NCBI GenBank assembly: GCA_019748215.1
Contig: JAIEPV010000004.1
Location: 1 to 41,490 of the forward strand
Source: Hyphomicrobium sp.
Lineage (GTDB): Bacteria > Pseudomonadota > Alphaproteobacteria > Rhizobiales > Hyphomicrobiaceae
Direction of reading: 5' to 3'
Length of the DNA stretch: 41,490 bases
In this document: in pieces, positions 1-10,657 of the stretch
How positions within the stretch are numbered: the stretch's first letter is position 1
Layout of the letters: the number at the start of each line of letters is the position of its first letter
Notes under the pieces: model-generated
What the model was told of the DNA's origin: nothing
Seen by the model: only the letters and a program-made list of their open reading frames with translations
Database searches by the model: none
Translations under genes and position numbers: made by a program

Positions 1-378
1 TACAAAATAAAAAGTTCGGATCCGCCGGGGACGAAAGACGAAACCTCGGGGACGATCGAATTCACCGATTACACGCTGATTTTAGGCTTTGCCGACGACA
101 TTGCGATCCGTGTCGCCGACGCGAGCGCAGATAGTGGCGGCTCGATTATCGATGTGCGGTCGGCGTCGCAGTTCGGGCGCTATGACTTTGGCGCGAACGT
201 CGAACGGATCCGGATCATTCTCCGAGAAATCGTTGGCCGGCTTGAAGTGTCAGTGCCCAGTTCGAGTCCGGGCGCCGCTAAACCCATCGCCAAAGGCGAC
301 CAACAAAAGCTCAAACGACAGCTAGGACGCGATCTGGAGTCAAAGGAAGATCGCAAGCCAAGACGCCCCGCTCAATGA
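1..378 (+). CDS. DUF1499 domain-containing protein, C-terminal part (5' truncated by window edge)
   Basis: Frame 1 is open from base 1 to the stop at 378. It reads ...FTDYTLILGFADDIAIRVADASADSGGSIIDVRSASQFGRYDFGANVERIRIIL..., which matches the DUF1499 C-terminal pattern (DVRSxSxxGxxDxGxNxxRI). Confidence 0.8.
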   Translation, partial: YKIKSSDPPGTKDETSGTIEFTDYTLILGFADDIAIRVADASADSGGSIIDVRSASQFGRYDFGANVERIRIILREIVGRLEVSVPSSSPGAAKPIAKGDQQKLKRQLGRDLESKEDRKPRRPAQ

Positions 379-1219
379 GAAACTCGACGTGAGCCTGGAC
401 CGATAATGTTGCGGCCGGCTGCATGGCGGCAGCTATGCCCCGATAAACCTCGGGTACGATCTGGCCGATGGTGGATGCGCCGGAATTGATGGCCGCGATC
501 ACCGACTGTTCCCGCCAGCGACGATGCAGCAGATAGGCTTTGACGGTGCGCTGGGGATCCTTCAAACGGCCGCCGTGACCGGGCAGAAAGACGTCGTCAG
601 TTCGATCGAGCAGAATTTCGAGCGAGGCGATGTAGTCTGCCATGCGGCCTTCGGGCGGCGCCACGACGGACGTGTTCCATGCCATGACGTGATCACCTGA
701 AAACACGGTGTGGCGGCCGTTGAGAGCGAACGAGATGTGGTCAGGTGCGTGGCCCGGCGTGTGCAGCGCCGTCACATTCCAATCGCCGCCGTCGATGATG
801 TCCCCACCATGCAACGCCAAGTCCGGCGCAAAATCGTAGTCGACAAAGAAACGTCCGGACGGGCTCAATTCGGCGGCGATGCGGGAGGCGGATGGGTCGC
901 GCGGATGGGCGCAGACGATGGCGCCGGTTTCAGCCTTGAGCGCGGCGACGCCATCGACGTGGTCGCGATGCGCGTGCGTGACGAGAATGTGGGTGATCTC
1001 GCGTGAGCCGGCGGCCTTCAGAATCGCTGCCAGATGGGCCGCGTCGCTCGGTCCCGGATCGATGACCGCAAGTGACGTCGAGCCGATCAGGTAGGTGTTG
1101 GTGCCCTTGAAGGTGAAGGGACCGGCGTTGGGCGCAACGAGGCGGACGATGCCGGGCGCCATCGGCGCCGGTTCGCCATAGGCAAACGTCATATCGGTTT
1201 TGAAGGCTATTCCATCCAA
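311..1219 (-). CDS. MBL-fold metallo-hydrolase
   Basis: 302 aa with the HAHRDHVDG metal-binding motif and downstream HTPGHAPDH and SGDHV motifs. Confidence 0.9.
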   Translation of the reverse strand: MDGIAFKTDMTFAYGEPAPMAPGIVRLVAPNAGPFTFKGTNTYLIGSTSLAVIDPGPSDAAHLAAILKAAGSREITHILVTHAHRDHVDGVAALKAETGAIVCAHPRDPSASRIAAELSPSGRFFVDYDFAPDLALHGGDIIDGGDWNVTALHTPGHAPDHISFALNGRHTVFSGDHVMAWNTSVVAPPEGRMADYIASLEILLDRTDDVFLPGHGGRLKDPQRTVKAYLLHRRWREQSVIAAINSGASTIGQIVPEVYRGIAAAMQPAATLSVQAHVEFLIERGVLACDLPLTPDRVLAVV

Positions 1220-1292
1220 CGCGGTGATCTCCGAAGGCGAGGCCCAGCTTCACGCATGTGCTGCCAGGATTGCCAGGACGAAAATAGGAAAT

Positions 1293-1369
1293 TGGTCGGA
1301 GCGAGAGGATTCGAACCTCCGACCCCTTGCTCCCGAAGCAAGTGCGCTACCAGGCTGCGCTACGCTCCG
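1293..1369 (-). tRNA. tRNA-Pro (anticodon CGG)
   Basis: The reverse complement CGGAGCGTAGCGCAGCCTGGTAGCGCACTTGCTTCGGGAGCAAGGGGTCGGAGGTTCGAATCCTCTCGCTCCGACCA forms a full cloverleaf. It has a GGTTCGAATCC T-arm, the CTTCGGGA anticodon loop and an encoded CCA. Confidence 0.96.
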
Positions 1370-1587
1370 CACCGACCGTCAGCCCGACGTGAGGCTCTGT
1401 TCCGCCAGCCGCGCGGGAAAGACCGCGACCGGAAGTCGGGCTTATAGCGGCACGGGCCACCGCCTGCAAGCCTCTCGCGATCAAAGAGACGCGCGCGCGT
1501 AACCATGGCAGCAGGCGGGTGACTTAACGATTTTCGCCGCCTTGAATGGGCGTGCGCTCGATGTCTCGTTTTTGTTTGCAGACCGGG

Positions 1588-2460
1588 TCAGGAGGCGACG
1601 CGGCGTATATACTTTGCGTAATCGGATTTACCCAGGCGGGCGAGCCAAGGTTCCATCTCCGACAATGTGATGAAGCCTTTGCGCAGCGCGACTTCCTCAG
1701 GGCAGCAGACCTTCATGCTTTGGCGCCGCTCGAGCGTCGCAACAAACTCGCTGGCGGATAGTAGGCTGTCGAATGTTCCGGTGTCGAGCCAGGCAAAGCC
1801 GCGCCCCATGCGCTCGACGTGGAGTTTTCCGGCCTCCAAATAGCGGCGGTTGAGATCGGTGATCTCCAGTTCACCACGCGGCGATGGCTTGATGTCGGCT
1901 GCGATGTCGACGACGTCGTTGTCGTAGAAGTAAAGCCCGGTGACCGCCCAATTCGATTTCGGTGTCGGCGGCTTTTCTTCGATCGACGTCGCCTGACCGT
2001 CGGCGTCGAAACTGACGACGCCGTAGCGCTCTGGATCGTTGACCTCATAGGCAAACACGCTGGCGCCGGACGGGCGCTGCATTGCGTTTTCCAAAAGCTC
2101 GGGAAGGCCGTGACCATGGAAAATATTATCACCGAGAACCATCGCACACCGCGAATTGCCGATGAAGCGACGGCCGATGATGAACGCCTGCGCCAATCCA
2201 TCGGGCTTGGGCTGAATGGCATAACTCAGCGCCATGCCGAATTGGCTACCATCACCGAGCAAGGCCTCGAACTGCGCCTGATCGTGCGGCGTCGTGATGA
2301 TCAGCACGTCGCGGATACCCGCTAGCATCAGCACGGAGAGCGGATAGTAGATCATCGGCTTGTCGTAGACCGGCATCAATTGCTTCGAGATCGACAATGT
2401 CAGCGGGTACAGCCGCGTCCCGCTTCCCCCCGCCAGGATGATCCCTTTCAGTGCACTCAT
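1588..2460 (-). CDS. rfbA: Glucose-1-phosphate thymidylyltransferase
   Basis: [58 protein letters not shown] is the typical RfbA/RmlA N-terminus. Confidence 0.97.
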   Translation of the reverse strand: MSALKGIILAGGSGTRLYPLTLSISKQLMPVYDKPMIYYPLSVLMLAGIRDVLIITTPHDQAQFEALLGDGSQFGMALSYAIQPKPDGLAQAFIIGRRFIGNSRCAMVLGDNIFHGHGLPELLENAMQRPSGASVFAYEVNDPERYGVVSFDADGQATSIEEKPPTPKSNWAVTGLYFYDNDVVDIAADIKPSPRGELEITDLNRRYLEAGKLHVERMGRGFAWLDTGTFDSLLSASEFVATLERRQSMKVCCPEEVALRKGFITLSEMEPWLARLGKSDYAKYIRRVAS

Positions 2461-2502
2461 AATTGCGTGTCCTAACCCGTTGCGACGAGATTTTCCGATT
2501 TG

Positions 2503-3600
2503 TCAGCCGGCCGCTGTTCCCGCCGCCACTTTGGAATTGCTGTCGGGCTCGGCCGGCAACAAACCCAAACGCGCACCTGAGTAGACGCCCTTGCGCAAGG
2601 GCGCCCACCAGGCCTCGTTTTCAAGATACCAAGCAACCGTGCGCGCAATGCCACTGGCAAACGTTTCTTCAGCGCGCCAGCCAAGCTCGGTCTCGATCTT
2701 TGCCGGATCGATGGCATAGCGACGATCGTGACCTGGGCGGTCAGTGACGTGGGTGATGAGATTGCGCCGTGGCGTGGTCGCTGGGCGGAGATCATCCAGG
2801 ATATCGCAAATTTGCCGGACAACAGCGATGTTTTCCATCGGTGCGCGGCCACCGACGTTATAGGTCTCGCCGACGCGACCGCGCTCAAGCGCGAGTGTCA
2901 GCGCCTTTACGTGATCATCGACGTACAGCCAATCGCGAACTTGCCGCCCGTCGCCGTAAACCGGCAGTGGTTTGCCATCCAGAGCATTGAGCAGCACCAG
3001 CGGAATGAGCTTTTCCGGAAAATGATAGGGGCCATAATTGTTCGAGCAATTGGTGATGACGGTCGGCAGCCCGTATGTTTCATGCCAAGCGCTGACCAGG
3101 TGGTCGGATGATGCTTTGCTGGCTGAGTAAGGGGATCGTGGATCGTAAGGTGTCGTTTCGGTGAAGAAGCCGTCCGCCGGAAGTGATCCGTAAACTTCAT
3201 CGGTTGAGACGTGAAGGAAGCGAAATGTGACTTTGTCAGTAGCTGTTAAACCGTTCCAATAGGCGCGCGCGGCTTCGAGCAGCACATGCGTGCCGACGAC
3301 GTTTGTGCGAATGAAATCTGCCGATCCCGTAATCGACCGATCGACATGGCTTTCGGCCGCCAGATGCATCACGGCCGATGGCTTGGTCTCGGCGAAAACC
3401 TCATCCATCGCCGCTCGATCGCAAATATCGGCATTAAAAAAGCGGTAGTTCGGTGCGTGCGCGATAGCATCCAGTGACGCGAGGTTCGCGGCGTACGTCA
3501 GCTTGTCGACATTGGTGACGTGCCAGCCGCGGTTCGCCACAAGATGGCGGATTAAAGCCGAGCCAATGAACCCGGCACCGCCCGTCACGATCACCCGCAT
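2503..3600 (-). CDS. rfbB: dTDP-glucose 4,6-dehydratase
   Basis: [20 protein letters not shown] Rossmann motif, [12 protein letters not shown], and [12 protein letters not shown] extended family RmlB. Confidence 0.97.
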   Translation of the reverse strand: MRVIVTGGAGFIGSALIRHLVANRGWHVTNVDKLTYAANLASLDAIAHAPNYRFFNADICDRAAMDEVFAETKPSAVMHLAAESHVDRSITGSADFIRTNVVGTHVLLEAARAYWNGLTATDKVTFRFLHVSTDEVYGSLPADGFFTETTPYDPRSPYSASKASSDHLVSAWHETYGLPTVITNCSNNYGPYHFPEKLIPLVLLNALDGKPLPVYGDGRQVRDWLYVDDHVKALTLALERGRVGETYNVGGRAPMENIAVVRQICDILDDLRPATTPRRNLITHVTDRPGHDRRYAIDPAKIETELGWRAEETFASGIARTVAWYLENEAWWAPLRKGVYSGARLGLLPAEPDSNSKVAAGTAAG

Positions 3601-3775
3601 ACTGTCAGTCCCCCGGATCTTTTGTTCAGCGACAGGCCACCACGCGCGACCAAGTGAACGTCATAGTTATGGCAACGGCACTATTTTTGCTAATTTCTTG
3701 TCGCTGCGGCATCGGCATCAAATCGGAACGTTCGCAACGTGGTCATGCGAGCGGCAATTTCGTCGCTTTGGTATT

Positions 3776-4330
3776 TCAAAGCGTAAAATAAACCGGCGAT
3801 TCGGCGAGCGTCGGATGTTTCGTGTCCTTGTCCGAAAGTTGCGCGCCGCCGTTTGGCACAGGCCAGTCGATCGCCAACGCCGGGTCGTTCCATAGAATGC
3901 CATGGTCGCACTGAGGGGCGTAGACAGCGGTGACTTTGTAGATGACTTCGGTGTCGGGCTCGAGCGTACAAAAGCCGTGCGCGAAGCCGGGCGGCACCCA
4001 AAGCTGCTGCCAATTGTCGGCCGAAAGGACAGCGCTAACGTGCTGGCCGAAGGTTGCCGAGCCGTGCCGAATGTCGACTGCGACGTCGAAGATCGAACCG
4101 CGGACGACCCGGACCAGCTTACCTTGCGCGTGCGGCGCGGATTGAAAATGCAAGCCTCGGACGACGCCGGCACGACGCGACAGAGAATGGTTGTCCTGGA
4201 CAAAACCAACATTGATGCCGCCGTCGGCCAGAAATTTCTGGTTATAAACTTCGGAGAAGAATCCGCGATCGTCGCGGTAGATCTTAGGGGAAATCAGTTT
4301 GACGTCGCTGATTTCTAGGGATTTGATCAT
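3776..4330 (-). CDS. rfbC: dTDP-4-dehydrorhamnose 3,5-epimerase
   Basis: MIKSLEISDVKLISPKIYRDDRGFFSEVYN...GVVRGLHFQSAPHAQGKLVRVVRG...IPPGFAHGF-like motif. The start is set at 4330 because the extra N-terminal residues in the ORF track are atypical and GAAGG precedes the 4330 ATG. Confidence 0.95.
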   Translation of the reverse strand: MIKSLEISDVKLISPKIYRDDRGFFSEVYNQKFLADGGINVGFVQDNHSLSRRAGVVRGLHFQSAPHAQGKLVRVVRGSIFDVAVDIRHGSATFGQHVSAVLSADNWQQLWVPPGFAHGFCTLEPDTEVIYKVTAVYAPQCDHGILWNDPALAIDWPVPNGGAQLSDKDTKHPTLAESPVYFTL

Positions 4331-4599
4331 ACGTTCATGGCCTTCGACGAAATGGCGGTCCACGCCCCATCATTTGACTAACGCATCGCGCCTCGCCGAG
4401 ATCGAAGCAAGTATGAATCTGGTCGCATAGCCGCGCTCGAATCCATGCGATGATGGATCGGCCAAACCGGCTTTGCGGTGTGCCCGTAGCGGTGACCTGC
4501 TTGCAAGCTAACCGTCGCGGCACCGGTCCTCGCGGCTTTGCACGAAGCGTCAATATTGACGGCAAGAAGCGGAGTGCAGACGGCTGAAAAGCCGAGTAC

Positions 4600-5718
4600 T
4601 TGGGTGTCTTGGACGACAGTGAGCCAAGGAATTTCGACATGACGGCGAAGGTTCTGTCACGATTCGCCAGCCCACTATCGGCCAGCGACGATCAGATGTG
4701 GGCCGCCATCATAGTCCGCGACCCTGACTTCGAAAGTCGCTTCGTTTATTCCGTCAAAACGACAGGTGTGTACTGTCGCCCGACGTGCCAGGCGAGATTG
4801 CCACTACGCCGCAATGTTGCCTTTCATGCTTCTTGTGCTGACGCCGAGGCCGAAGGGTTCCGACCGTGTAAACGCTGCCGGCCTCGCGACCCAACCGTTG
4901 CCGCCGAGACGATCGCAAAGATTTCGGCCGCGTGCCGGTTCATAGAGTCCGCAGAGTTGCCACCTAGCCTGAACGAGATAGCGGCTGCGGCCGGGCTCAG
5001 CGCCTATCATTTTCATCGCACGTTCAGGTCTATCGTCGGCTTGACGCCGAAAGCCTATGGCGAAGCGCAGCGCCATCGCCGCGTGCGGGAAGCATTGATG
5101 GTTTCAGAAACCGTGACCTCTGCCATCTATGACTCAGGCTTCAATTCGAGTGGCCGGTTTTATGCGACGGCTCAAGAAGCGTTTGGGATGACGCCGACAC
5201 GGCTTCGCAACAAAGGCGACAGCGAAATCATTCGCTTTGCAATCGGCGATTGCTCGCTCGGCTGCATTCTGGTGGCGGCAAGTGGCAAAGGCATCTGCGC
5301 CGTCCTGCTCGGAAACGACGCCCAGGCTCTTTTGCGCGATCTGGAGGCCCGTTTTGCAAACGCTGAGCTGATCGGCGGGGACGCCGAATTCGATGCAATG
5401 GCCGCGACCGTGATCGCATTTGTCGACAAGCCATCCGACGAATTTGGGCTGCCGCTCGACATCCGAGGCACCGCATTTCAACACAAGGTATGGCAGGCCC
5501 TTCGTGATATTCCGTCTGGCTCAACCGCAAGTTACGCGCAAATCGCCAACACGATCGCAAAGCCGAAAGCAGTCCGTGCGGTCGCACGGGCCTGCGCCGC
5601 CAATGCCATCGCCGTCGTCGTGCCTTGTCACCGTGTCGTGCGCACCGATGGCGATCTATCGGGCTATCGCTGGGGAATTGACCGTAAGCGTGAGCTGTTA
5701 CGTCGAGAGCGAAGCTAG
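4600..5718 (+). CDS. ada: Ada: bifunctional transcriptional activator / O6-methylguanine-DNA methyltransferase
   Basis: N-terminal YCRPTC...FRPCKRC zinc site, central AraC-type HTH, and C-terminal VVPCHRVVRTDGDLSGYRWG active site. Confidence 0.95.
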   Translation: MGVLDDSEPRNFDMTAKVLSRFASPLSASDDQMWAAIIVRDPDFESRFVYSVKTTGVYCRPTCQARLPLRRNVAFHASCADAEAEGFRPCKRCRPRDPTVAAETIAKISAACRFIESAELPPSLNEIAAAAGLSAYHFHRTFRSIVGLTPKAYGEAQRHRRVREALMVSETVTSAIYDSGFNSSGRFYATAQEAFGMTPTRLRNKGDSEIIRFAIGDCSLGCILVAASGKGICAVLLGNDAQALLRDLEARFANAELIGGDAEFDAMAATVIAFVDKPSDEFGLPLDIRGTAFQHKVWQALRDIPSGSTASYAQIANTIAKPKAVRAVARACAANAIAVVVPCHRVVRTDGDLSGYRWGIDRKRELLRRERS

Positions 5719-6017
5719 TGGCCATGTTCCACCGGCTCGTTCGACAAGCGGCTGTCGGCCTGCCAGATTGTACGCGGTGTCAGCGATCGTCAATGTCACG
5801 CTGACGCGTGGCTAAGGCAGATCTTCTCAGATCACGTTGCCCACAACTTTGGCATTGATGAGAAAATGCGCCTCAGCGCTAGGCAGATTTTTCGAGACGA
5901 GACGCGATCCCAACCTGCGCGCGATGTAGCACGGCGATAATGCCATCAATTTTGTAATTTGCTTTGGTTGGCACGCTACTTGAGTTGATCGGGGAAAATC
6001 GAAACACCAGTCGGGGT

Positions 6018-6545
6018 ATGTCTCGCGTGGGGCAAGATGACTTCCATGGTTATACCGTCGCTTACGACCGCGACGAAATTCAATTTCCGGTCTACGCGGT
6101 CCTGGCGATCGGTGGCGCGCTTCTAGCGCGCGGTGTGATGATCGATAACATCTTCCTGGTCGCAATTGGTATCGCCGCAATCGGTTACGTCTATCACAAC
6201 TACCCGTTGCTGGAGACGGGCCGTCCGCGCCTCGGCGCTGGCCAATATGGCGTCTTTGTCGACGGGCTCGGCATTATCGCCTGGCGTTCGATCAACGACA
6301 TCGACATCGTCGCTGGAGATCACCGGGGTGTTGTCCATCGCGAACTCAGATTAAGTCTCAGTCGGCCAATCGGCTCAGCGCTGATCGTGGATTGGCGAAA
6401 ACGTCCGGTTCACCGCTTTCTCATGCGACTGCCGTGGGCGTCGCGGGGGCCGACAACAATCGACATCCCCCTCGATGTCTTTGACCAACCCGCCGATGAT
6501 ATTCATGCGACGTTCGTCCGCATGCGGCGCTTCTACGGCGCGTGA
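6018..6545 (+). CDS. Hypothetical protein with an N-terminal membrane segment
   Basis: Continuous ORF with hydrophobic YAVLAIGGALLARGVMIDNIFLVAIGIAAIGYVY. The ATG at 6018 is preferred over the TTG at 5964. Confidence 0.6.
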   Translation: MSRVGQDDFHGYTVAYDRDEIQFPVYAVLAIGGALLARGVMIDNIFLVAIGIAAIGYVYHNYPLLETGRPRLGAGQYGVFVDGLGIIAWRSINDIDIVAGDHRGVVHRELRLSLSRPIGSALIVDWRKRPVHRFLMRLPWASRGPTTIDIPLDVFDQPADDIHATFVRMRRFYGA

Positions 6546-6610
6546 TGCCTCGCCAACGACCGCGTCGGTGGGATGGCTTGGTCGGCAGTTGCCATCGTCC
6601 GCGCCGCCAA

Positions 6611-7585
6611 TCAGGCGGCCACAAGTTCATGAACGCTAAACAGGTGTTGGCTATCCGTCCACGTTTGGACCGCCTCCCAGCCAGACTTAGCTGCCAGCTG
6701 ACGGAATTCGTCGACCGTATATTTGTACGAATTTTCGGTATGAATGGACTCGCCCTGACGCATCGGAAAGCTCCGGCCAAGAATCTCTATATCTTGGTCG
6801 ATGAGGCTGAACAGGTGCATCTCGATACGGCCGTGGATCGGATCAAAAATTGCTTGGTGCCGAAACGTCGTGATGTCGAATGAATCTTCGATCTCGCGAT
6901 TGATGCGCTGGAGAAGATTGAGGTTGAACTCGGCCGTCACACCCGCGGCATCGTTGTAGGCGCGCACGAGTTTCCCAATATCTTTTTTGAGGTCGACACC
7001 GACGATCAGCCGACTGTGCTCGCTTAATGACGATTTCAATACGCGCAACAAATGAATGGCTTCTGCCGGTGCTAGATTGCCGATCGTCGAGCCGGGAAAA
7101 AAACCGAATTTTGGGACCGACGAGATCGCTGCGGGGTAGCGAACCGGCTGAGAAAAATCGGCGACGATGGGGAGGACGGTGAGGGTCGGGAACGTCCGCG
7201 ACAATCGTTCCCGCGCGCCATCGAGTGCGCTCGCCGACACGTCGATTGGGATATACAAACGGAGCTTGGCGAGCGCCTCAATGATAAGCTCGGTTTTGCG
7301 GCTTGAACCCGATCCGAATTCGACAAGTGCTGCCCCGTCAGCGACGTTGGCAACGAAGTCCGACGCGTTGGTTTTCAGGATCTCGATTTCGGCTCGAGTT
7401 TGGTAGTATTCGGGCAAATCCGTAATTTCTTCAAACAATTCGCTGCCGCGCCGATCGTACAAGAAACGGCGCGGTATGGTTTTCTGTTTCAACGATAAGC
7501 CGGATAGAACGGCGTCGGCGAAATCAGTGTTGCTGCTGGGATGTGTAGGTTCGAGGCGTGGCAGTGCCGTTTTGGTAAGTTCCAT
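6611..7585 (-). CDS. egtD: L-histidine N(alpha)-methyltransferase (ergothioneine biosynthesis)
   Basis: KQKTIPRRFLYDRRGSELFEEITDLPEYYQTRAEIEIL...LVEFGSGSSRKTELII...FFPGSTIGNL. The start is trimmed to the ATG at 7585, 2 bp after the egtB stop. Confidence 0.94.
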   Translation of the reverse strand: MELTKTALPRLEPTHPSSNTDFADAVLSGLSLKQKTIPRRFLYDRRGSELFEEITDLPEYYQTRAEIEILKTNASDFVANVADGAALVEFGSGSSRKTELIIEALAKLRLYIPIDVSASALDGARERLSRTFPTLTVLPIVADFSQPVRYPAAISSVPKFGFFPGSTIGNLAPAEAIHLLRVLKSSLSEHSRLIVGVDLKKDIGKLVRAYNDAAGVTAEFNLNLLQRINREIEDSFDITTFRHQAIFDPIHGRIEMHLFSLIDQDIEILGRSFPMRQGESIHTENSYKYTVDEFRQLAAKSGWEAVQTWTDSQHLFSVHELVAA

Positions 7586-7587
7586 TC

Positions 7588-8880
7588 TCAAAGATCCCTT
7601 GCGAGGCGAAGCCCGGTGAATTGCCAGCGCTGATGCGGATAAAAGAAATTCCGATACGTCGCGCGCGAGTGGCGAGCAGGCGTAACGCACGATGCGCCGC
7701 GCAGCACATGCTGGCTGACCATGAATTTGCCGTTGTATTCTCCCAGGGCGCCCGGCGGTGAGCGGTAGCCTGGGTAAGGAAGGTAAGCACTTTGTGTCCA
7801 CTGCCAGCAGTCGCCGAACATTTGTTGTAACCCAGCGTGAGCATCCTTGCTGCACGCCATCGGTCGTAGATATTTCGAGCCGACGGTGTTTCCGGATGAG
7901 GGCGTCGCTGCGGAGGCAATTTCCCATTCAAATTCTGTCGGCAATCTTTTTCCGGCCCATCGCGTGAACGCGTCGGCTTCGAAGTAACTGACGTGGCAAA
8001 CGGGAGCGTCAAGCTCGATGGGGTGTAAGCCATCCAACGACATGGCGTACCACTCGCCCTGGCACTGTTCCCAATACAAGGGCGCGATCCACCCCTCGGC
8101 GTTGACCAAGGTCCACCCGTCTGACAGCCACAACGCCGGCGTGCGATAACCACCGTCCGCCATGAACTCCAACCATTCCCGGTTGGTCACGAGGCGATCA
8201 GCCAATTGAAAATCGTGCACGAGTGCTTGGTGCCGAGGGGTCTCGTTGTCCCAAGAAAAAGTATCGCGCGCTGCGCCGATGTCGAATATGCCGCCCGCAA
8301 AATCTACGAAGCGCAAGTCAGCGCTCGCCGGGTGATGTGGTGCGTCCAGACGGGGCTGATAGGCGGGCCTCAAAGGGTTTGCGGCAAACAATGACAAGAT
8401 ATCCGTCAGCAGCAATTCTTGATGCTGTTGCTCGTGGTTGATGCCCAATGTCACCAGTTCGGCAATGCTTGAACTCTCGGGACCAATATTCGCCAGCAAA
8501 TCGTCAAGCTTGGCGTCGATATGTGCTCTGTACGCAAAAACGCGATCGCTGGACGGTCGTGATAACACACCTCGCGACGACCGCGGTTGTCGCGCTCCAA
8601 AGCTCTCATAATAGGAGTTGAAGCAGAAATTGAATTGGTCGTCGAAGAGCTGATAATTCTTGACGTAGTTTTGTAGAATAAACGTTTCGAAAAACCACGT
8701 CGTGTGCCCCAGATGCCATTTCGTTGGGCTCGCGTCCGGCGTCGCCTGGACCGTCATGTCCTCGGCGGACAACGGCGCTGCTAGTGCAACACTCAACGAC
8801 CGAGTTGACGTCAGCGCCTTGCGCAATTCCGCCAAAGTCGTTTCAGCGCCGGGTGGAGGCGTTCGCGATCGATCGAGCAT
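7588..8880 (-). CDS. egtB: Ergothioneine biosynthesis sulfoxide synthase EgtB (DinB_2 plus FGE-sulfatase domains)
   Basis: SPTKWHLGHTTWFFETFIL, GINHEQQHQELLLTDI, LPTEFEWEIA and VLRGASCVTPARHSRATYRNFFYPHQRWQFTGLRLARD motifs. Confidence 0.95.
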   Translation of the reverse strand: MLDRSRTPPPGAETTLAELRKALTSTRSLSVALAAPLSAEDMTVQATPDASPTKWHLGHTTWFFETFILQNYVKNYQLFDDQFNFCFNSYYESFGARQPRSSRGVLSRPSSDRVFAYRAHIDAKLDDLLANIGPESSSIAELVTLGINHEQQHQELLLTDILSLFAANPLRPAYQPRLDAPHHPASADLRFVDFAGGIFDIGAARDTFSWDNETPRHQALVHDFQLADRLVTNREWLEFMADGGYRTPALWLSDGWTLVNAEGWIAPLYWEQCQGEWYAMSLDGLHPIELDAPVCHVSYFEADAFTRWAGKRLPTEFEWEIASAATPSSGNTVGSKYLRPMACSKDAHAGLQQMFGDCWQWTQSAYLPYPGYRSPPGALGEYNGKFMVSQHVLRGASCVTPARHSRATYRNFFYPHQRWQFTGLRLARDL

Positions 8881-9178
8881 GTATCTTACCTTTACTTCGG
8901 CGCTTGATCACGCGCCGTGAGACCGAAGCAACGATTGCGGCTTATGCGTTTGGCCCGCCCCAATCTCATGTGCGCTGTTGCGGCGCAACAATAGAACACG
9001 CGGTGCGCCGGTTAGATCCCAAAATTGCTGCGGACTTTTGCACGCACTTCGCCGCTAGCGCCCGTGTTTGCGCGTGTTGAGCTGCGCAATTACCCCGCGA
9101 AGGGGCTGAAAGCTCTCTAACGATAATCGCTTCACTCCGTTCCAATCAGTGCAGCATCAATCATTTATCAATGCGCTG

Positions 9179-9568
9179 CTATTTCGAGCGAAGCACTTCG
9201 ACGATTTCGACCTTGCTTCGATCAAATCCCAGATAACCGGCAATGGCATCTGCCTGTGCCGTGGGGTTTTCATATGACCAGACGGCATTGGCTAGACTGC
9301 CGGCTTCTGTCGCAATCGAGTAGTACGAGGCCTGCCCCTTATGGGGGCAATGGGTGGAGTGCTTTGAACGCGTCAGAAGTTCCATATTTACCTCATCGCG
9401 GGGCACGTAGGTGACCGGTGGATAATTGCTTTCAAGCAGCATCAGGCCGTGTTCGACCTCAGCGATCACGAGTGACCCCACATGAATACGCACCGAATAC
9501 TCAAGCGGAAAAATCCGCAAGACGTTTTCTTTCATGGGGCTCTGATTGATGGTCGCGTCTGTGGTCAT
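9179..9568 (-). CDS. DUF427 domain-containing protein
   Basis: Pattern ...VADVEHGLMLLESNYPPVTYVPRDEVNMELL...STHCPHKGQASYYSI...NAVWSYENPTAQADAIAGYLGFDRSKVEI is typical of DUF427. Confidence 0.88.
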   Translation of the reverse strand: MTTDATINQSPMKENVLRIFPLEYSVRIHVGSLVIAEVEHGLMLLESNYPPVTYVPRDEVNMELLTRSKHSTHCPHKGQASYYSIATEAGSLANAVWSYENPTAQADAIAGYLGFDRSKVEIVEVLRSK

Positions 9569-10193
9569 GCGTGAAATCTCATGTCAGTGAACAGATGGCT
9601 TGCGAGGCCCGGAATTGAGCTCGGGGTTCGGACCGCCGCTAACGATGAGCTACTTGGTCATCGATCATTTCTGCGGCCGCGGTATGCGATCGGCGGTGCT
9701 CGCGATTGACAGCAAGCCTCGGCAACGCGAATTCTAAAACACAACGGAGCAGGACGGTGCATATTCAGCACCGGCTGCAGGCTGGAGCCGAGCGCTGGAG
9801 CACTGCAACGTGAGATGGAGGCACGTGAGCGGAGGAGCGTCCGCTGCAGTACCGTCGCATCGCGCACTTGGGTGAAGTTTTTCTGCGGATTCAATCTTGG
9901 TCGGCAAGAAACCATGTGCAGCGGTATCGTCATTGCAGGTGCTTCGCACAGCGAGGCGACAAGAATGAGATGCCCGACTCTGAAAAAAATCTCGTCAGAA
10001 AAATCATGGCTTACTGCGCGCGTGATAAATAGGCGCGGTAGTGGTATGATAATCGCCTAGTTCGAGGAAATGCATTTGATGCACGTTCTCCATGCCGATG
10101 CTGCATCAACCAAGGATTTTGAGTTGTTCATGCCGCGTTTGTTTCAACAACCGATCGACGCGCGTGAGGTGTGCAGCTCACAAATAAAACATT

Positions 10194-10221
10194 CACCAAG
10201 TGGCTGGCACCAAGTGGCTGG
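10194..10221. repeat. Two perfect tandem copies of a 14-bp unit (CACCAAGTGGCTGG)
   Basis: Read directly: caccaagtggctggcaccaagtggctgg, ending 19 bp before the 10241 ATG. Confidence 0.9.
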
Positions 10222-10240
10222 CTAGTCGTGGAAAAGTGAT

Positions 10241-10480
10241 ATGCAAATCAAGACTGAAACGGCGAATTTTTTGGTTTGGAGTTTGAGTATCTACGGGATG
10301 GTCGGAATAGTCATCGCAATTGTCTTTCTGGTCGTCGGCATCGGGCGGGTAGACGCCAACGCTCGTGGAAACTACGCGTTTCGACCCATCCTTATACCGG
10401 GCATCCTGGTGCTTTGGCCGCTTATCCTAGCTCGTTGGTACATTTTGGAGCGCGAACAACGAGCGGAGACGCAGCCCTAG
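10241..10480 (+). CDS. Small membrane protein, first gene of a five-gene operon
   Basis: 79 aa with two hydrophobic stretches (MVGIVIAIVFLVVGIG; FRPILIPGILVLWPLILARWYIL); next ATG is directly after its stop. Confidence 0.75.
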   Translation: MQIKTETANFLVWSLSIYGMVGIVIAIVFLVVGIGRVDANARGNYAFRPILIPGILVLWPLILARWYILEREQRAETQP

Positions 10481-10657
10481 ATGTTACGCCCTCATCGCGA
10501 CTCCCACGTCGTGCTCTCGTGGCTGCTGGCCGCCGTTGTGACTTTGTCTATGGTCGTGGGGGTGGCGATACGGCAAGCTGACCCGGCAGGTCGCGCTGCT
10601 GTTCAAATAGCTCCCCCTGACGATGCTGCAACACCTGAAAAAGTCGGCGGTCCATGA
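10481..10657 (+). CDS. Very small single-TM protein (58 aa), absent from the supplied ORF track
   Basis: Translation MLRPHRDSHVVLSWLLAAVVTLSMVVGVAIRQADPAGRAAVQIAPPDDAATPEKVGGP*. It starts immediately after the 10480 stop and overlaps the next gene by ATGA. Confidence 0.75.
   Translation: MLRPHRDSHVVLSWLLAAVVTLSMVVGVAIRQADPAGRAAVQIAPPDDAATPEKVGGP

Noticed and set aside
6611-7927. 438-aa version of EgtD
   Set aside because: The first ~114 residues overlap egtB and are not EgtD-like; the ATG at 7585 immediately follows the egtB stop.
9658-10060. Several short ORFs on both strands between DUF427 and the redox operon
   Set aside because: Low-complexity translations and mutual overlap, no family pattern; treated as intergenic.
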